Shown: positions 7,059-14,402 of the stretch, one piece after another
Layout of the letters: each line of letters begins with the position of its first letter
How positions within the stretch are numbered: the first letter of the stretch is position 1
NCBI GenBank assembly: GCA_001805085.1
Contig: MHEA01000131.1
Coordinates: forward strand, 1 to 20,683
Length of the DNA: 20,683 nucleotides
Reading direction: 5' to 3'
Origin: Nitrospirae bacterium GWC2_57_9
Lineage (GTDB): Bacteria > Nitrospirota > UBA9217
Program-made: the position numbers and the translations under genes
The notes under the pieces: model-generated
Database searches by the model: none
Told to the model about the DNA's origin: nothing
The model's input: only the letters and a program-made list of their open reading frames with translations

Positions 7059-8228
7059 TCACGGCTTCAGGACCACCTTGACGCAGCGTTCTTCCTTATC
7101 CCGGAAGATCTCATAAGCACGCGGGCCGTCTTCCAGTTTGAGACGGTGGGTGATTACAAAGGAAGGGTCCACGTCGCCCCGCTTGATATGTTCCAGCAGC
7201 AGCTGCATGTACTTCTGCACGTGGGTCTGGCCCATCCTGAACGTCAAGCCTTTCTGGAAGGCAGCGCCGAAATTGATCTTGTCGATCAGGCCGCCGTACA
7301 CTCCCGGGACCGAAACAATGCCGCCCTTGCGGCATGCCTGGATGACCTCGCGCAGGACCGTGGGACGGTCGGTCTGGAGGCGCACGCTCTGTTTGGCCTT
7401 GTCATAGAGTCCGAAAAAACCCTTGCCATGGGCCTCCATGCCGACGGCGTCTATGCACTTGTCCGGGCCCCGTCCGTCCGTCATCTGGTTCAGCGCGTCC
7501 AGGACCTCCGTTTCCTCGTAATTGATGACATCGGCATACCCCGTCCGCTTTGCCATCAGCAGGCGTTCCTCGAAGCGGTCGATGGCGATGATGCGTTTCG
7601 CGCCCAGGAGACGAGCGCTCACAATGGCGAATTGACCGACCGGTCCGCATCCCCAGACTGCAACAGTGTCTTCCGGCTTGATGTCGCAATAAGCCGCTGC
7701 CTGGTAGCCGGTCGGAAAGATATCGGACAGGAACAAAACCTGTTCGTCCGTCAGGCTGTCGGGCACCTTGAGGGCGCCCACGTCGGCATAAGGCACGCGC
7801 ACATATTCCGCCTGTCCTCCCGGATATCCCCCGAGCAGATGGGAGTACCCGTAGATGCCGGCGGGGGAGTGACCCCAGAATTTCTGTGCCATATCGGCAT
7901 TGGGGTTGGAATTATCGCAGAGCGAGTATTCCTGCCGTTTGCAGTGGTAACAGGCTCCGCAGGATATGGTAAAAGCCACCACCACGCGGTCGCCGGGTTT
8001 GATGTTCCTTACCGAGGACCCGGTCTCAACGACCTCTCCCATGAACTCGTGTCCGAGGATATCTCCTTTTTCCGTGGTAGGGATGTAACCGTCGTATAAA
8101 TGCAGGTCCGAACCGCAAATCGCCGTCAATGTTATGCGCAGGATGGCGTCGCGGGGATTGAGGATCTCCGGTTCCGGCGCTGATTCCAGCCGGATATCGT
8201 GCGTGCCGTACCATTCCAGTGCTTTCAT
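7059..8228 (-). CDS. Zinc-dependent alcohol dehydrogenase, glutathione-independent formaldehyde dehydrogenase-like
   Basis: This 389-aa cytoplasmic enzyme belongs to the medium-chain, zinc-containing dehydrogenases. C38 (AICGSD), H60-E61 (GHEF) and the Asp of LSDIFPTGYQ are candidate catalytic-zinc ligands. C90, C93, C96 and C104 (SCGACYHCKRQEYSLC) form the structural zinc lobe. GCGPVG within VAVWGCGPVGQFA is the NAD-binding Rossmann loop. The length, the extra loop around residues 105-135 and the internal insert near KAKQSVRLQTDRP resemble FdhA-type formaldehyde dehydrogenases that need no glutathione. The exact substrate is an inference. The ATG at 8228 has GGGAGG upstream. It probably has its own promoter, since a strong hairpin (8268-8312) separates it from the csbD group. 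Confidence 0.93.
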   Translation of the reverse strand: MKALEWYGTHDIRLESAPEPEILNPRDAILRITLTAICGSDLHLYDGYIPTTEKGDILGHEFMGEVVETGSSVRNIKPGDRVVVAFTISCGACYHCKRQEYSLCDNSNPNADMAQKFWGHSPAGIYGYSHLLGGYPGGQAEYVRVPYADVGALKVPDSLTDEQVLFLSDIFPTGYQAAAYCDIKPEDTVAVWGCGPVGQFAIVSARLLGAKRIIAIDRFEERLLMAKRTGYADVINYEETEVLDALNQMTDGRGPDKCIDAVGMEAHGKGFFGLYDKAKQSVRLQTDRPTVLREVIQACRKGGIVSVPGVYGGLIDKINFGAAFQKGLTFRMGQTHVQKYMQLLLEHIKRGDVDPSFVITHRLKLEDGPRAYEIFRDKEERCVKVVLKP

Positions 8229-8267
8229 GGTCGTCCTCCCGGCCCTTAGGACAGAAAATCGGTCGCT

Positions 8268-8312
8268 GCGTGTGCCGGGAAGGACCTCGCCGGTCCTTCC
8301 CGGCGCGCACGC
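8268..8312 (-). terminator. Strong GC hairpin, possible terminator of the csbD group
   Basis: A perfect 13-bp stem (gccgggaaggacc at 8274-8286 with ggtccttcccggc at 8292-8304) encloses a 5-nt loop, and gcgtg/cacgc outside it can extend the pairing. It follows the DUF1328 gene on the minus strand and precedes the dehydrogenase gene. No clear U-tract follows, so it may be an attenuator or processing site rather than a true Rho-independent terminator. Confidence 0.5.
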
Positions 8313-8355
8313 AATGACCGTTCCTTCATTACTGGTTCATTACTGGACGGATCGT

Positions 8356-8523
8356 TCAACGGCCTCGCCGCATCAAACCCATTACGAGCGATACGACGAA
8401 GATTACTACAAAGATATAGAACAGGATCTTGGCAATACCGCCGGCAGCCGCCGCGGTGCCGCCAAAGCCAAGAACGCCAGCAATGATCGCAATGATCAGA
8501 AAAACAGCAGCCCAGTAGAGCAT
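8356..8523 (-). CDS. DUF1328 (YtjA-type) small membrane protein
   Basis: This 55-aa protein starts MLYWAAVFLIIAIIAGVLGFGG, then a small Ala/Gly turn, a second hydrophobic helix (ILFYIFVVIFVVSLVMG) and a basic end RRGR. Two membrane helices with this N-terminus are diagnostic of DUF1328/YtjA proteins, found widely in proteobacteria and often near stress genes; the molecular role is unknown. The ATG at 8523 has a near-perfect SD, GGAGGTGA, at ideal spacing. It starts 13 bp after the stop of the coiled-coil gene, so the two are co-transcribed. Confidence 0.93.
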   Translation of the reverse strand: MLYWAAVFLIIAIIAGVLGFGGTAAAAGGIAKILFYIFVVIFVVSLVMGLMRRGR

Positions 8524-8536
8524 GCGATCACCTCCT

Positions 8537-8908
8537 TCAGGTCCTCCTCAAGAGAGAACTCATACGTTCGTACAGCGCGTCCAGGTCCTGGATGGCGGCA
8601 TGGACCTGGTACTTGAGCCGCTCCCAGTCCTGCCCCGTCGCGGACCCCGCCTCGGACAGCTTCTTCGCAGCTGCCTCCTGCTTCATCCGCAATTCCTCCT
8701 GCAGCCGGCCGAACTCTCTCCGGACGTCGTCCTTGAGGCCGGTCGTCTTGAGTGAAGCCAGTTTTTGGTTGATCTCCTGGAGGCGCAGTGAAAGCTGTTT
8801 CTGGTACGCCTCCCGTTGTTCCCGCTGCCTGACCGTTTCCGCAGCCATTGCGGTGCCGGTCATGATGAGGCAGAGCAGAAGCTGCAGAAGCACGGATCGC
8901 TTCAACAT
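8537..8908 (-). CDS. Small secreted coiled-coil protein
   Basis: This 123-aa protein has a typical Sec signal peptide (residues 1-22, MLKRSVLLQLLLCL...GTAMA) with likely cleavage before AETV. The mature part is almost entirely charged alpha-helix with heptad-like Leu/Ile spacing (for example QLSLRLQEINQKLASL and WERLKYQVHAAIQDLDALYERM), suggesting a periplasmic coiled coil. I do not recognise a named family. The ATG at 8908 has AAGGAGG upstream and was preferred to an in-frame ATG at 8947 that would spoil the signal peptide. It lies between csbD and the DUF1328 gene; an envelope-stress role is inferred from that context only. Confidence 0.85.
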   Translation of the reverse strand: MLKRSVLLQLLLCLIMTGTAMAAETVRQREQREAYQKQLSLRLQEINQKLASLKTTGLKDDVRREFGRLQEELRMKQEAAAKKLSEAGSATGQDWERLKYQVHAAIQDLDALYERMSSLLRRT

Positions 8909-9076
8909 TGTTCCTCCTTCTTCGGAAGTGGAGCGTTCTTCGTCCAAAACGGCCTGTTCTCTGTTGAGGGAGCGACGAAAGGGGGTGACTACTGCATCGC
9001 CGGACGCGCTTCGAGGGACAGTGAGCGCTCCACCCGATCGAGGGTAATGACATCAGGTATGCGGGAACAATCCTGT

Positions 9077-9286
9077 CTATGCAGCCTTGCGCCGGCTCAT
9101 GAAGTCGCGGTATTCCTGCTCTGCCTCGTCCTTCGCATAGCCGTACTTCTTCTGCAGGATGCCGACCAGCTTCTCCTCATTCCCGGCGATCTCGGTCAGA
9201 TCATCATCGGTCAACTTTCCCCATTTGGCCTTGATGTCGCCTTTGATCTCTTTCCACTTGCCTTTCAGAATATCGGTGTTCAGCAT
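9077..9286 (-). CDS. CsbD-family stress-response protein
   Basis: This 69-aa hydrophilic protein matches the CsbD family along its length: GKWKEIKGDIKAKWGKLTDDDLTEIAGNEEKLVGILQKKYGYAKDEAE is the standard CsbD pattern. Family members are abundant, general-stress-induced small proteins (sigma-B controlled in Bacillus) of unclear biochemical role. The ATG at 9286 has GGGAGG eight bases upstream; an in-frame ATG at 9442 would add a sequence that crosses the promoter and was rejected. The protein ends RRKAA. A promoter with a consensus -35 and extended -10 lies about 75 bp upstream, and era is transcribed divergently. Confidence 0.93.
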   Translation of the reverse strand: MLNTDILKGKWKEIKGDIKAKWGKLTDDDLTEIAGNEEKLVGILQKKYGYAKDEAEQEYRDFMSRRKAA

Positions 9287-9359
9287 GGTGTCCTCCCTTT
9301 CTTTCCGCCGATGCTGCACCCGCTTTCGCTCCCTATTACAGCCGTAAATGTCTACTTCA

Positions 9360-9387
9360 ATGCTAGCATGCAATTGTCCGTTGTCAA
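9360..9387 (-). promoter_or_regulatory. Sigma-70-type promoter for csbD
   Basis: On the minus strand, TTGACA (9387-9382) is followed after 16 bp by TAGCAT (9365-9360), with TGC immediately before the -10 (extended -10). The predicted transcript start is ~67 nt before the csbD ATG. It lies within 60 bp of the divergent era promoter candidate. Confidence 0.6.
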
Positions 9388-9393
9388 TAAAAC

Positions 9394-9422
9394 TTCCTGT
9401 GCGCAAAAGGCAGGGGTATAAT
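9394..9422 (+). promoter_or_regulatory. Candidate promoter for era
   Basis: A perfect TATAAT (9417-9422) lies 17 bp downstream of TTCCTG (9394-9399), a weak -35 match. Transcription would start near 9429, giving a leader of about 90 nt before the era ATG. Confidence 0.5.
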
Positions 9423-9518
9423 ATAGTATTAATCAAAACCACACTGCCGGATTATGCTGATACCGGATACCCGGCTTTTCTGTTGCGCGGTCCGGCTATT
9501 TCAGGTATTCTACCGGCC

Positions 9519-10418
9519 ATGACCAGCAACGGAAAATTCAAGTCGGGGTTCATCTCGATCGTGGGCAGGCCGAACGTGGGCAAATCGACGCTCCTGAACG
9601 CCCTGCTCGGCGAGAAGATCGCGATCATCTCCGACAAACCCCAGACCACGCGAAACCGGATCCTGGGCATCGTGAACGCGCCCGGCGCGCAGCTCGTCTT
9701 CATGGACACCCCCGGCATCCACAAACCCATGCACAAGATGAACGAGTTCATGGTCAAGACCGCGCTGGCGACCTACAGCGAGGTGGATGTGATCCTCATG
9801 CTGGTCGAAGCGACGGAGAAGCCCGGCGGAGGGGACCGTTTCATCATCGAGACCCTGAAGGGCGTCAAGACACCGGTCTTCCTGCTCATCAACAAGGTGG
9901 ACCTGATCGAGAAGGAACGGCTTCTGCCGCTCATGCAGGAATACAGCACCCTGTTCGGCTTCAAGGAGATCATTCCCGTATCGGCGCTCAGGAACGACCT
10001 CGGCGGCCTGGTGAATGCGATCATCGCGCGGCTGCACGAGGGTCCCCGGTACTTTCCCGAGGACCAGCTGACGGACCAGCCCGAGCGGTTCGTTGTGTCC
10101 GAACTGATCCGCGAGAAGATCTTCGAGCTGACCAAGGAGGAGATCCCCTATTCGACGGCCGTGGTGATCGAGGACATGAAGGAAGAACCGGGCCTGACGC
10201 GCATCACCGCTGTCATCTATGTCGAACGGGACTCGCAGAAGGGGATACTGATCGGCAGGGGCGGCGCCATGCTGAAGCAGATCGGGATGCTCGCCCGGCA
10301 GGACGCGGAGCGGCTGCTCGGCGTCAAAATCTTCCTGCAACTCTGGGTGAAGGTGAAGAAGGGCTGGCGCGAGAACGAGCAGATGCTGAAGAACCTGGGG
10401 CTGGTGACGGAAGAATAG
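9519..10418 (+). CDS. era: GTPase Era
   Basis: This 299-aa GTPase binds 16S rRNA and is required for 30S subunit maturation. The G domain carries G1 GRPNVGKS (16-23), the TTRNR switch I region, G3 DTPG, G4 NKVD and G5 SAL. The C-terminal KH domain (from ~200) has the RNA-binding loop GILIGRGGAMLKQIG and typical Era ending LQLWVKVKKGWRENE. Length equals the family norm. I chose the ATG at 9519 because it places the P-loop at the normal distance; the open frame extends upstream to 9348, but that sequence is promoter DNA. The SD is weak (cagg at some distance). It is followed by two tandem palindromic repeats before the DedA gene, so it may be monocistronic. Confidence 0.97.
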   Translation: MTSNGKFKSGFISIVGRPNVGKSTLLNALLGEKIAIISDKPQTTRNRILGIVNAPGAQLVFMDTPGIHKPMHKMNEFMVKTALATYSEVDVILMLVEATEKPGGGDRFIIETLKGVKTPVFLLINKVDLIEKERLLPLMQEYSTLFGFKEIIPVSALRNDLGGLVNAIIARLHEGPRYFPEDQLTDQPERFVVSELIREKIFELTKEEIPYSTAVVIEDMKEEPGLTRITAVIYVERDSQKGILIGRGGAMLKQIGMLARQDAERLLGVKIFLQLWVKVKKGWRENEQMLKNLGLVTEE

Positions 10419-10433
10419 TTTGAAATGCAACTT

Positions 10434-10529
10434 CTTTGACACTGATCAACACTGATTTTTTTATGAAGGATCATGACGTTTCATAGGTTGTTATCGGATT
10501 TTATCTGTGTCAAATACTTGATCCTTGTC
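10434..10529. repeat. 'ttgacac...gtgtcaa' palindromic repeat, copy 2 (tandem, first unit)
   Basis: The unit runs from ctttgacactgat to ctgtgtcaaatacttgatccttgtc, with inner features atgaa...catag and attttatc shared with the next unit. The ends are inverted (tttgacac / gtgtcaaa). It repeats after about 107 bp as the unit at 10541-10636. Confidence 0.75.
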
Positions 10530-10540
10530 AAAGTCAACTG

Positions 10541-10636
10541 CTTTGACACTGATATACACTGATTTAATTATGAAACATCAGGATTTTTCATAGGTCTCTG
10601 TCGCATTTTATCCGCGTCAAAGTACTTGATCTTGTC
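10541..10636. repeat. 'ttgacac...gtgtcaa' palindromic repeat, copy 3 (tandem, second unit)
   Basis: It starts ctttgacactgatatacactgattt and ends tccgcgtcaaagtacttgatcttgtc, and is plainly homologous to the unit at 10434-10529. Together the two fill almost the whole era-DedA gap and end 15 bp before the DedA start, so any promoter for the DedA gene must lie in or before the repeats. Confidence 0.75.
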
Positions 10637-10651
10637 TTAATGAGGTAAATA

Positions 10652-11260
10652 ATGCATGCATTAATTGAATGGCTCGTCCAGACCATCGGAGCGCTCGGAT
10701 ACCCCGGCATCTTCCTGCTGATGGCCATGGAAAGCTCGGTCATCCCCATCCCGAGCGAGATTGTAATGCCTCCGGCGGGCTACCTTGCCCAGCAGGGGCA
10801 GATGAACATCTGGGTCGCCATCCTGTGCGGAACTTTCGGCAGCCTGGCCGGGGCATACGCGAACTATTTCGCGGCCCGCTATCTCGGCCGCCCGCTCGTG
10901 CTGAAGTACGGAAAATATGTCTGGATCACGGAAGAGAAGTTCGCCAGGGTCGAGACGTTCTTCAGGAACCATGGGGAAGTGTCCACTTTCATCGGCCGCC
11001 TGCTCCCTGTCGTGCGTCATCTGATCTCGCTGCCGGCGGGCCTGGCCGGCATGAACCATTTCAAGTTCTCCCTGTATACCCTTCTCGGCGCCGGCATCTG
11101 GGTCACCATCCTGACCTATATAGGCTACTTCATCGGCGCGAACCGAGAACTGATCATGAAGTACTCGCATCAGGCCCTGATCGGCGCGGTCGTCCTGAGC
11201 GGGGTCATCATAGCCCTGTATGTCTGGAACCATAAAAGGAAGACCTCTTCCGTCATTTGA
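10652..11260 (+). CDS. DedA-family (VTT domain) membrane protein
   Basis: This 202-aa inner-membrane protein belongs to the DedA/SNARE-associated superfamily; members flip undecaprenyl phosphate or phospholipids and affect envelope integrity. The motif E27...PIPSE (32-36), the Gly-rich GSLAGAYANYFAARYLGRP segment (63-81), and FIGRLLPVVRHLISLPAGLAGM (113-134) with conserved Arg and Pro are the family signature, including the re-entrant regions. Further helices lie at ~140-163 and ~175-193. The ATG at 10652 has TGAGGT upstream. The last residues (NHKRKTSSVI) are cytoplasmic and basic. The substrate of this copy cannot be told from sequence. Confidence 0.95.
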   Translation: MHALIEWLVQTIGALGYPGIFLLMAMESSVIPIPSEIVMPPAGYLAQQGQMNIWVAILCGTFGSLAGAYANYFAARYLGRPLVLKYGKYVWITEEKFARVETFFRNHGEVSTFIGRLLPVVRHLISLPAGLAGMNHFKFSLYTLLGAGIWVTILTYIGYFIGANRELIMKYSHQALIGAVVLSGVIIALYVWNHKRKTSSVI

Positions 11261-11320
11261 CAGATACGGGAATCGTTCTCTCATGATCGTGTCTGCATAA
11301 CCCCCTCAAACCGGTTTTTT

Positions 11321-11351
11321 TTGCCTTATTTTCAAACTTTTGTATTATAAT
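11321..11351 (+). promoter_or_regulatory. Candidate promoter for the PhnD-like/kinase operon
   Basis: TATAAT at 11346-11351 is a perfect -10. TTGCCT at 11321-11326 is a fair -35 at a long 19-bp spacing. Transcription would begin near 11358, right at the first ATG of the next gene, so either the mRNA is leaderless or translation starts at the in-frame GTG at 11389. Confidence 0.45.
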
Positions 11352-11358
11352 AAAAGGC

Positions 11359-12243
11359 ATGGCGTGCCTGTTCACTATAGCTGCAAGAGTGCCGGGAAAA
11401 TGCGCCGCTGTTGCGCTCGGCATTTTTCTTCTGTTCTCTCAAGGGAATGTTCTTGCCCAGCAGCAGCCTCTCAAGCTGGGCGTCCATCCCTATCTGGCTT
11501 CATCTGAACTCGTTCGCCGGTTCACTCCCCTTGCCGAATACTTGAGCGCCGTCCTGAAACGCCCCGTCATCCTTGAGCTCTCCAACTCCTACAATACCCA
11601 CATCCAGAAGATCGGGAACGATATGGTTCATATCGCTTTCATGGGTCCGGCCTCCTATGTGATCATGACGGATCAGTTCGGCAGGAAACCGATCCTTGCG
11701 GCGCTTGAATCGAACGGCAAAAGCACCTTTCGCGGAGTGATCGTTACGAAGAGGGACAGCACCATCACTTCCCTCCGGCAGTTGAAAGGGAAAAAATTCG
11801 CCTTTGCCGACCGCGACTCGACCATGGGCCACCTCGTGCCGCGGCACATGCTGTTGCAGCGCGGAGTGGACCTGAAGGACTTCGCGACGTCGATGAACCT
11901 CGCGAACCATGACAATATCGCCCTCGCGGTCCTGGCCGGCGATTTCGATGCCGGCGCCGTGAAGGAAGAGATCTTCTTGAAGTACCGGCCTGAAGGCCTG
12001 AGAGCGGTCGCTTTCACGCCCGATATCGCCGATCACCTGTTCGTCGCGAGCTCTCTTTTACCGAGGCAGACCGTGCAGGCGATCCGCAGCGCGCTGCTCG
12101 ATCTGAACCATCACCCGGACGGCAGGCGGATCATGCATCTGCTGCGTGCCGATATCAGCGCGCTCATGCGCGCCGATGACGGCTCGTACGACAACCTGCG
12201 GGAAATTATCAGGGACCTGAAGCGGGCGGGGGTGGAGCCATGA
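11359..12243 (+). CDS. PhnD-like phosphate/phosphonate-type periplasmic binding protein
   Basis: This 294-aa protein has an N-terminal signal peptide (hydrophobic CAAVALGIFLLFSQ, cleavage near VLAQ at ~33) and a type 2 periplasmic binding fold of the PhnD/PtxB group: KLGVHPYLASSELVRRFTPLAEYLS, then HIAFMGPASYVIM and the ADRDSTMGHLVPRHMLLQRG region. No permease or ATPase gene is present. Instead its stop overlaps the start of a hybrid histidine kinase by four bases (ATGA), so it more likely presents a ligand to that kinase than serves a transporter. The ligand could be an oxyanion or phosphonate but is not determined. The ATG at 11359 sits at the predicted transcription start with no SD; the GTG at 11389 is an alternative giving a tidier signal peptide. 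Confidence 0.9.
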   Translation: MACLFTIAARVPGKCAAVALGIFLLFSQGNVLAQQQPLKLGVHPYLASSELVRRFTPLAEYLSAVLKRPVILELSNSYNTHIQKIGNDMVHIAFMGPASYVIMTDQFGRKPILAALESNGKSTFRGVIVTKRDSTITSLRQLKGKKFAFADRDSTMGHLVPRHMLLQRGVDLKDFATSMNLANHDNIALAVLAGDFDAGAVKEEIFLKYRPEGLRAVAFTPDIADHLFVASSLLPRQTVQAIRSALLDLNHHPDGRRIMHLLRADISALMRADDGSYDNLREIIRDLKRAGVEP

Positions 12244-14402
12244 CCAGTTTCAGGCACACACGCGCCCTGCTCGCCTTTGCGGGTATCCTGCTCGTCTTTC
12301 TCGTCGTCGAGGACTCCATTGTGATCATGCAGCAGCGGAACATGCTGATGACCGCCGCGCGCGATCATTACGAGCGGGAGATGGACCTGCTGGCGGCGGC
12401 TTCCCACGAAGCGGTGTTGAAGCAGGACTACGTGAACATACGCTCCTTCGTGAACCGGTGGGGGGACGCCCACGAGGAGTACCGGCAGATCAGGGCCATT
12501 GCACCGAACGGCTTCCTGGTCGCCGAATACAAACGGCCCACTTCACGACAACTCCCGGTTTATAATTTCAGCAAGATCATCAAGGACGGCAGCCGCGAAT
12601 TGATGACCATCGAAATGTCGGGAGACTACGGGGAGACCGAGAAGATTGTCGCCGTACTCAGAATGCGGCTCGTGGTCGGCTCCTTTCTGTTCACCGCTGT
12701 CCTCGGCTGGGCCCTCTGGTATGCGGTCAAGAAGCGGGCGCTCGCGCCGCTGGAAACCGAGGTCTCGCTCAGGAGACAGTCCGAAGAGCTGCTGGAAGCC
12801 AAGGTCGAGGAGCGGACCGGTGAGCTCAAAAAGGAACTCGCCGAACGAAAACGGATCGAAGAAGAACTCGTCGACCGGGAGGAGCGTATCCGTTTGCTCC
12901 TGAACTCCACCGCCGAGGCGATCTACGGTGTCGATACCGAGGGGAACTGCACCTTCTGCAATCCGTCCTGTGTCCGTATCCTGGGATATGAAAGACCGGA
13001 GGACCTGATCGGCAGGAACGTGCACCGCATGGTCCATCATACCCGTCCCGACGGGTCGCCCTATCCCGAGGAAGAGTGCCTGATCTACGGTGCCTACCGC
13101 GAGCGGCAAGGATGTCACAAGGACAACGAGCTGTTCTGGCGCGCCGACGGCGGCAGCATCCCGGTGGAGTACTGGTCCTACCCGATCACCCGGCGCAACC
13201 AAGTGATCGGCGCGGTCGTCACCTTCATCGATATCAGCGAGCGCAAGAAGCTCGAGGAACAGCTGCTGCAGTCCCAGAAGATGGAGGCCATCGGCAGGCT
13301 GGCCGGCGGCATTGCCCACGACTTCAATAATATCCTGACGGCGATCGTGGGGTACGGCAGCATCCTGAGAAAAAAGATCGCCGATGAGAAGCTCAATGCG
13401 CATGTGGTCTCGATCCTCGACGCATCGCAGCGCGCGACCCAGCTGATCAAGAGCCTGCTCGCCTTCGGCCGGAAGCAGAGTATGATGTCGAGGCCGCTGA
13501 ACCTGAACGACGTTATCCTGAACGTCGGAAAGCTGCTGGTGCGGATCATCGGAGCGGATATTTCGCTTAAGACGCAACTGTCGGCAGCGGAGCTGAACGT
13601 GATGGCGGACGGCAGCCAGATCGAGCAGCTGCTTATGAACCTGGCGACGAATGCACGGGACGCCATGCCGTCGGGCGGGCACCTGACGATCAGCTCCGAA
13701 CGGGTGGAGATTCCGCCCGATCAGGCCAGTGGGTACGGATCGGCGGTTCCCGGGTCCTATGCGCTGATCACCGTGGCCGATACCGGCTTCGGCATGGATG
13801 GGAGTACCCGCGAGAAGATCTTCGAGCCCTTCTTTACCACTAAGGAAGTGGGCAAAGGAACGGGGCTGGGCCTCTCCATTGTCTACGCCGTGGTGAAGCA
13901 GCATAGTGGTTTTTTGAACGTATCCAGCGAGCCGGACAAAGGAGCGGTTTTCAGGATCTATCTGCCGCTGATCGAAGGGAAGGCGCTTGTCGAGGAGTGC
14001 CCGCAGGAGGCGAAGGAGCATCCCCGGGGAACGGAGACCATCCTTGTTGCCGAGGACGACACGGCTATCCGCGAGCTGACGACATCGCTGCTCGAGGAGG
14101 CGGGTTACCGCGTCATCGCGGCCGGGGACGGAGAAGACGCTGTCCGGAAGTTCAGGGAACACCGGGAACTGGTGCACCTCGCGGTCCTGGACGTGATCAT
14201 GCCGAAAGCGAACGGCAGGGACGTCTATGAAGAGATGAAGAAAGCAAGGCCCGGAATAAAGGTCCTGTTCGCGAGCGGCTATGCAGGCGATATCTTGAGC
14301 GTCAAAGGCATTATCGAAGAAGGGTTCCATTTCATCCAGAAACCGATGGCGCCGGCCGAACTGCTCAGGAAAGTGCGGAACGTGCTGGACAACAGCCCCT
14401 GA
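12240..14402 (+). CDS. Hybrid sensor histidine kinase (PAS-HisKA-HATPase-receiver)
   Basis: This 720-aa inner-membrane kinase has TM1 at ~9-30, a ~110-residue periplasmic segment, TM2 at ~144-162 and a charged helical linker (~175-215). A PAS domain (~216-335) is followed by HisKA with H360 in GGIAHDFNNIL, then HATPase_c with the N box NLATNARDA (467-475), DTGFG (514-518) and GTGLGLS (540-546). A C-terminal receiver (~600-718) has E605/D606/D607, phosphoacceptor D651 (VLDVIMP) and K701 (QKP). The preceding binding protein is translationally coupled, so the periplasmic segment probably docks it. There is no DNA-binding output domain; phosphate must pass to a partner elsewhere or the receiver is autoregulatory. 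GGAG lies just before the ATG. Confidence 0.96.
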   Translation: MTSFRHTRALLAFAGILLVFLVVEDSIVIMQQRNMLMTAARDHYEREMDLLAAASHEAVLKQDYVNIRSFVNRWGDAHEEYRQIRAIAPNGFLVAEYKRPTSRQLPVYNFSKIIKDGSRELMTIEMSGDYGETEKIVAVLRMRLVVGSFLFTAVLGWALWYAVKKRALAPLETEVSLRRQSEELLEAKVEERTGELKKELAERKRIEEELVDREERIRLLLNSTAEAIYGVDTEGNCTFCNPSCVRILGYERPEDLIGRNVHRMVHHTRPDGSPYPEEECLIYGAYRERQGCHKDNELFWRADGGSIPVEYWSYPITRRNQVIGAVVTFIDISERKKLEEQLLQSQKMEAIGRLAGGIAHDFNNILTAIVGYGSILRKKIADEKLNAHVVSILDASQRATQLIKSLLAFGRKQSMMSRPLNLNDVILNVGKLLVRIIGADISLKTQLSAAELNVMADGSQIEQLLMNLATNARDAMPSGGHLTISSERVEIPPDQASGYGSAVPGSYALITVADTGFGMDGSTREKIFEPFFTTKEVGKGTGLGLSIVYAVVKQHSGFLNVSSEPDKGAVFRIYLPLIEGKALVEECPQEAKEHPRGTETILVAEDDTAIRELTTSLLEEAGYRVIAAGDGEDAVRKFREHRELVHLAVLDVIMPKANGRDVYEEMKKARPGIKVLFASGYAGDILSVKGIIEEGFHFIQKPMAPAELLRKVRNVLDNSP

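Noticed and set aside
9381..9422. TTGTCA (9381-9386) as -35 for the era TATAAT
   Set aside because: The spacer would be 30 bp, far too long; this site instead reads as the -35 of csbD on the other strand.
10419..10651. Tandem repeats as a CRISPR array
   Set aside because: Only two imperfect ~96-bp units with no short regular spacers and no cas genes; they are palindromic intergenic repeats.
11309..11322. aaaccggttt followed by Ts as terminator of the DedA gene
   Set aside because: The palindrome has only 5-bp arms and no loop, so it cannot form a normal terminator stem; the T-run is more likely part of the next promoter region.
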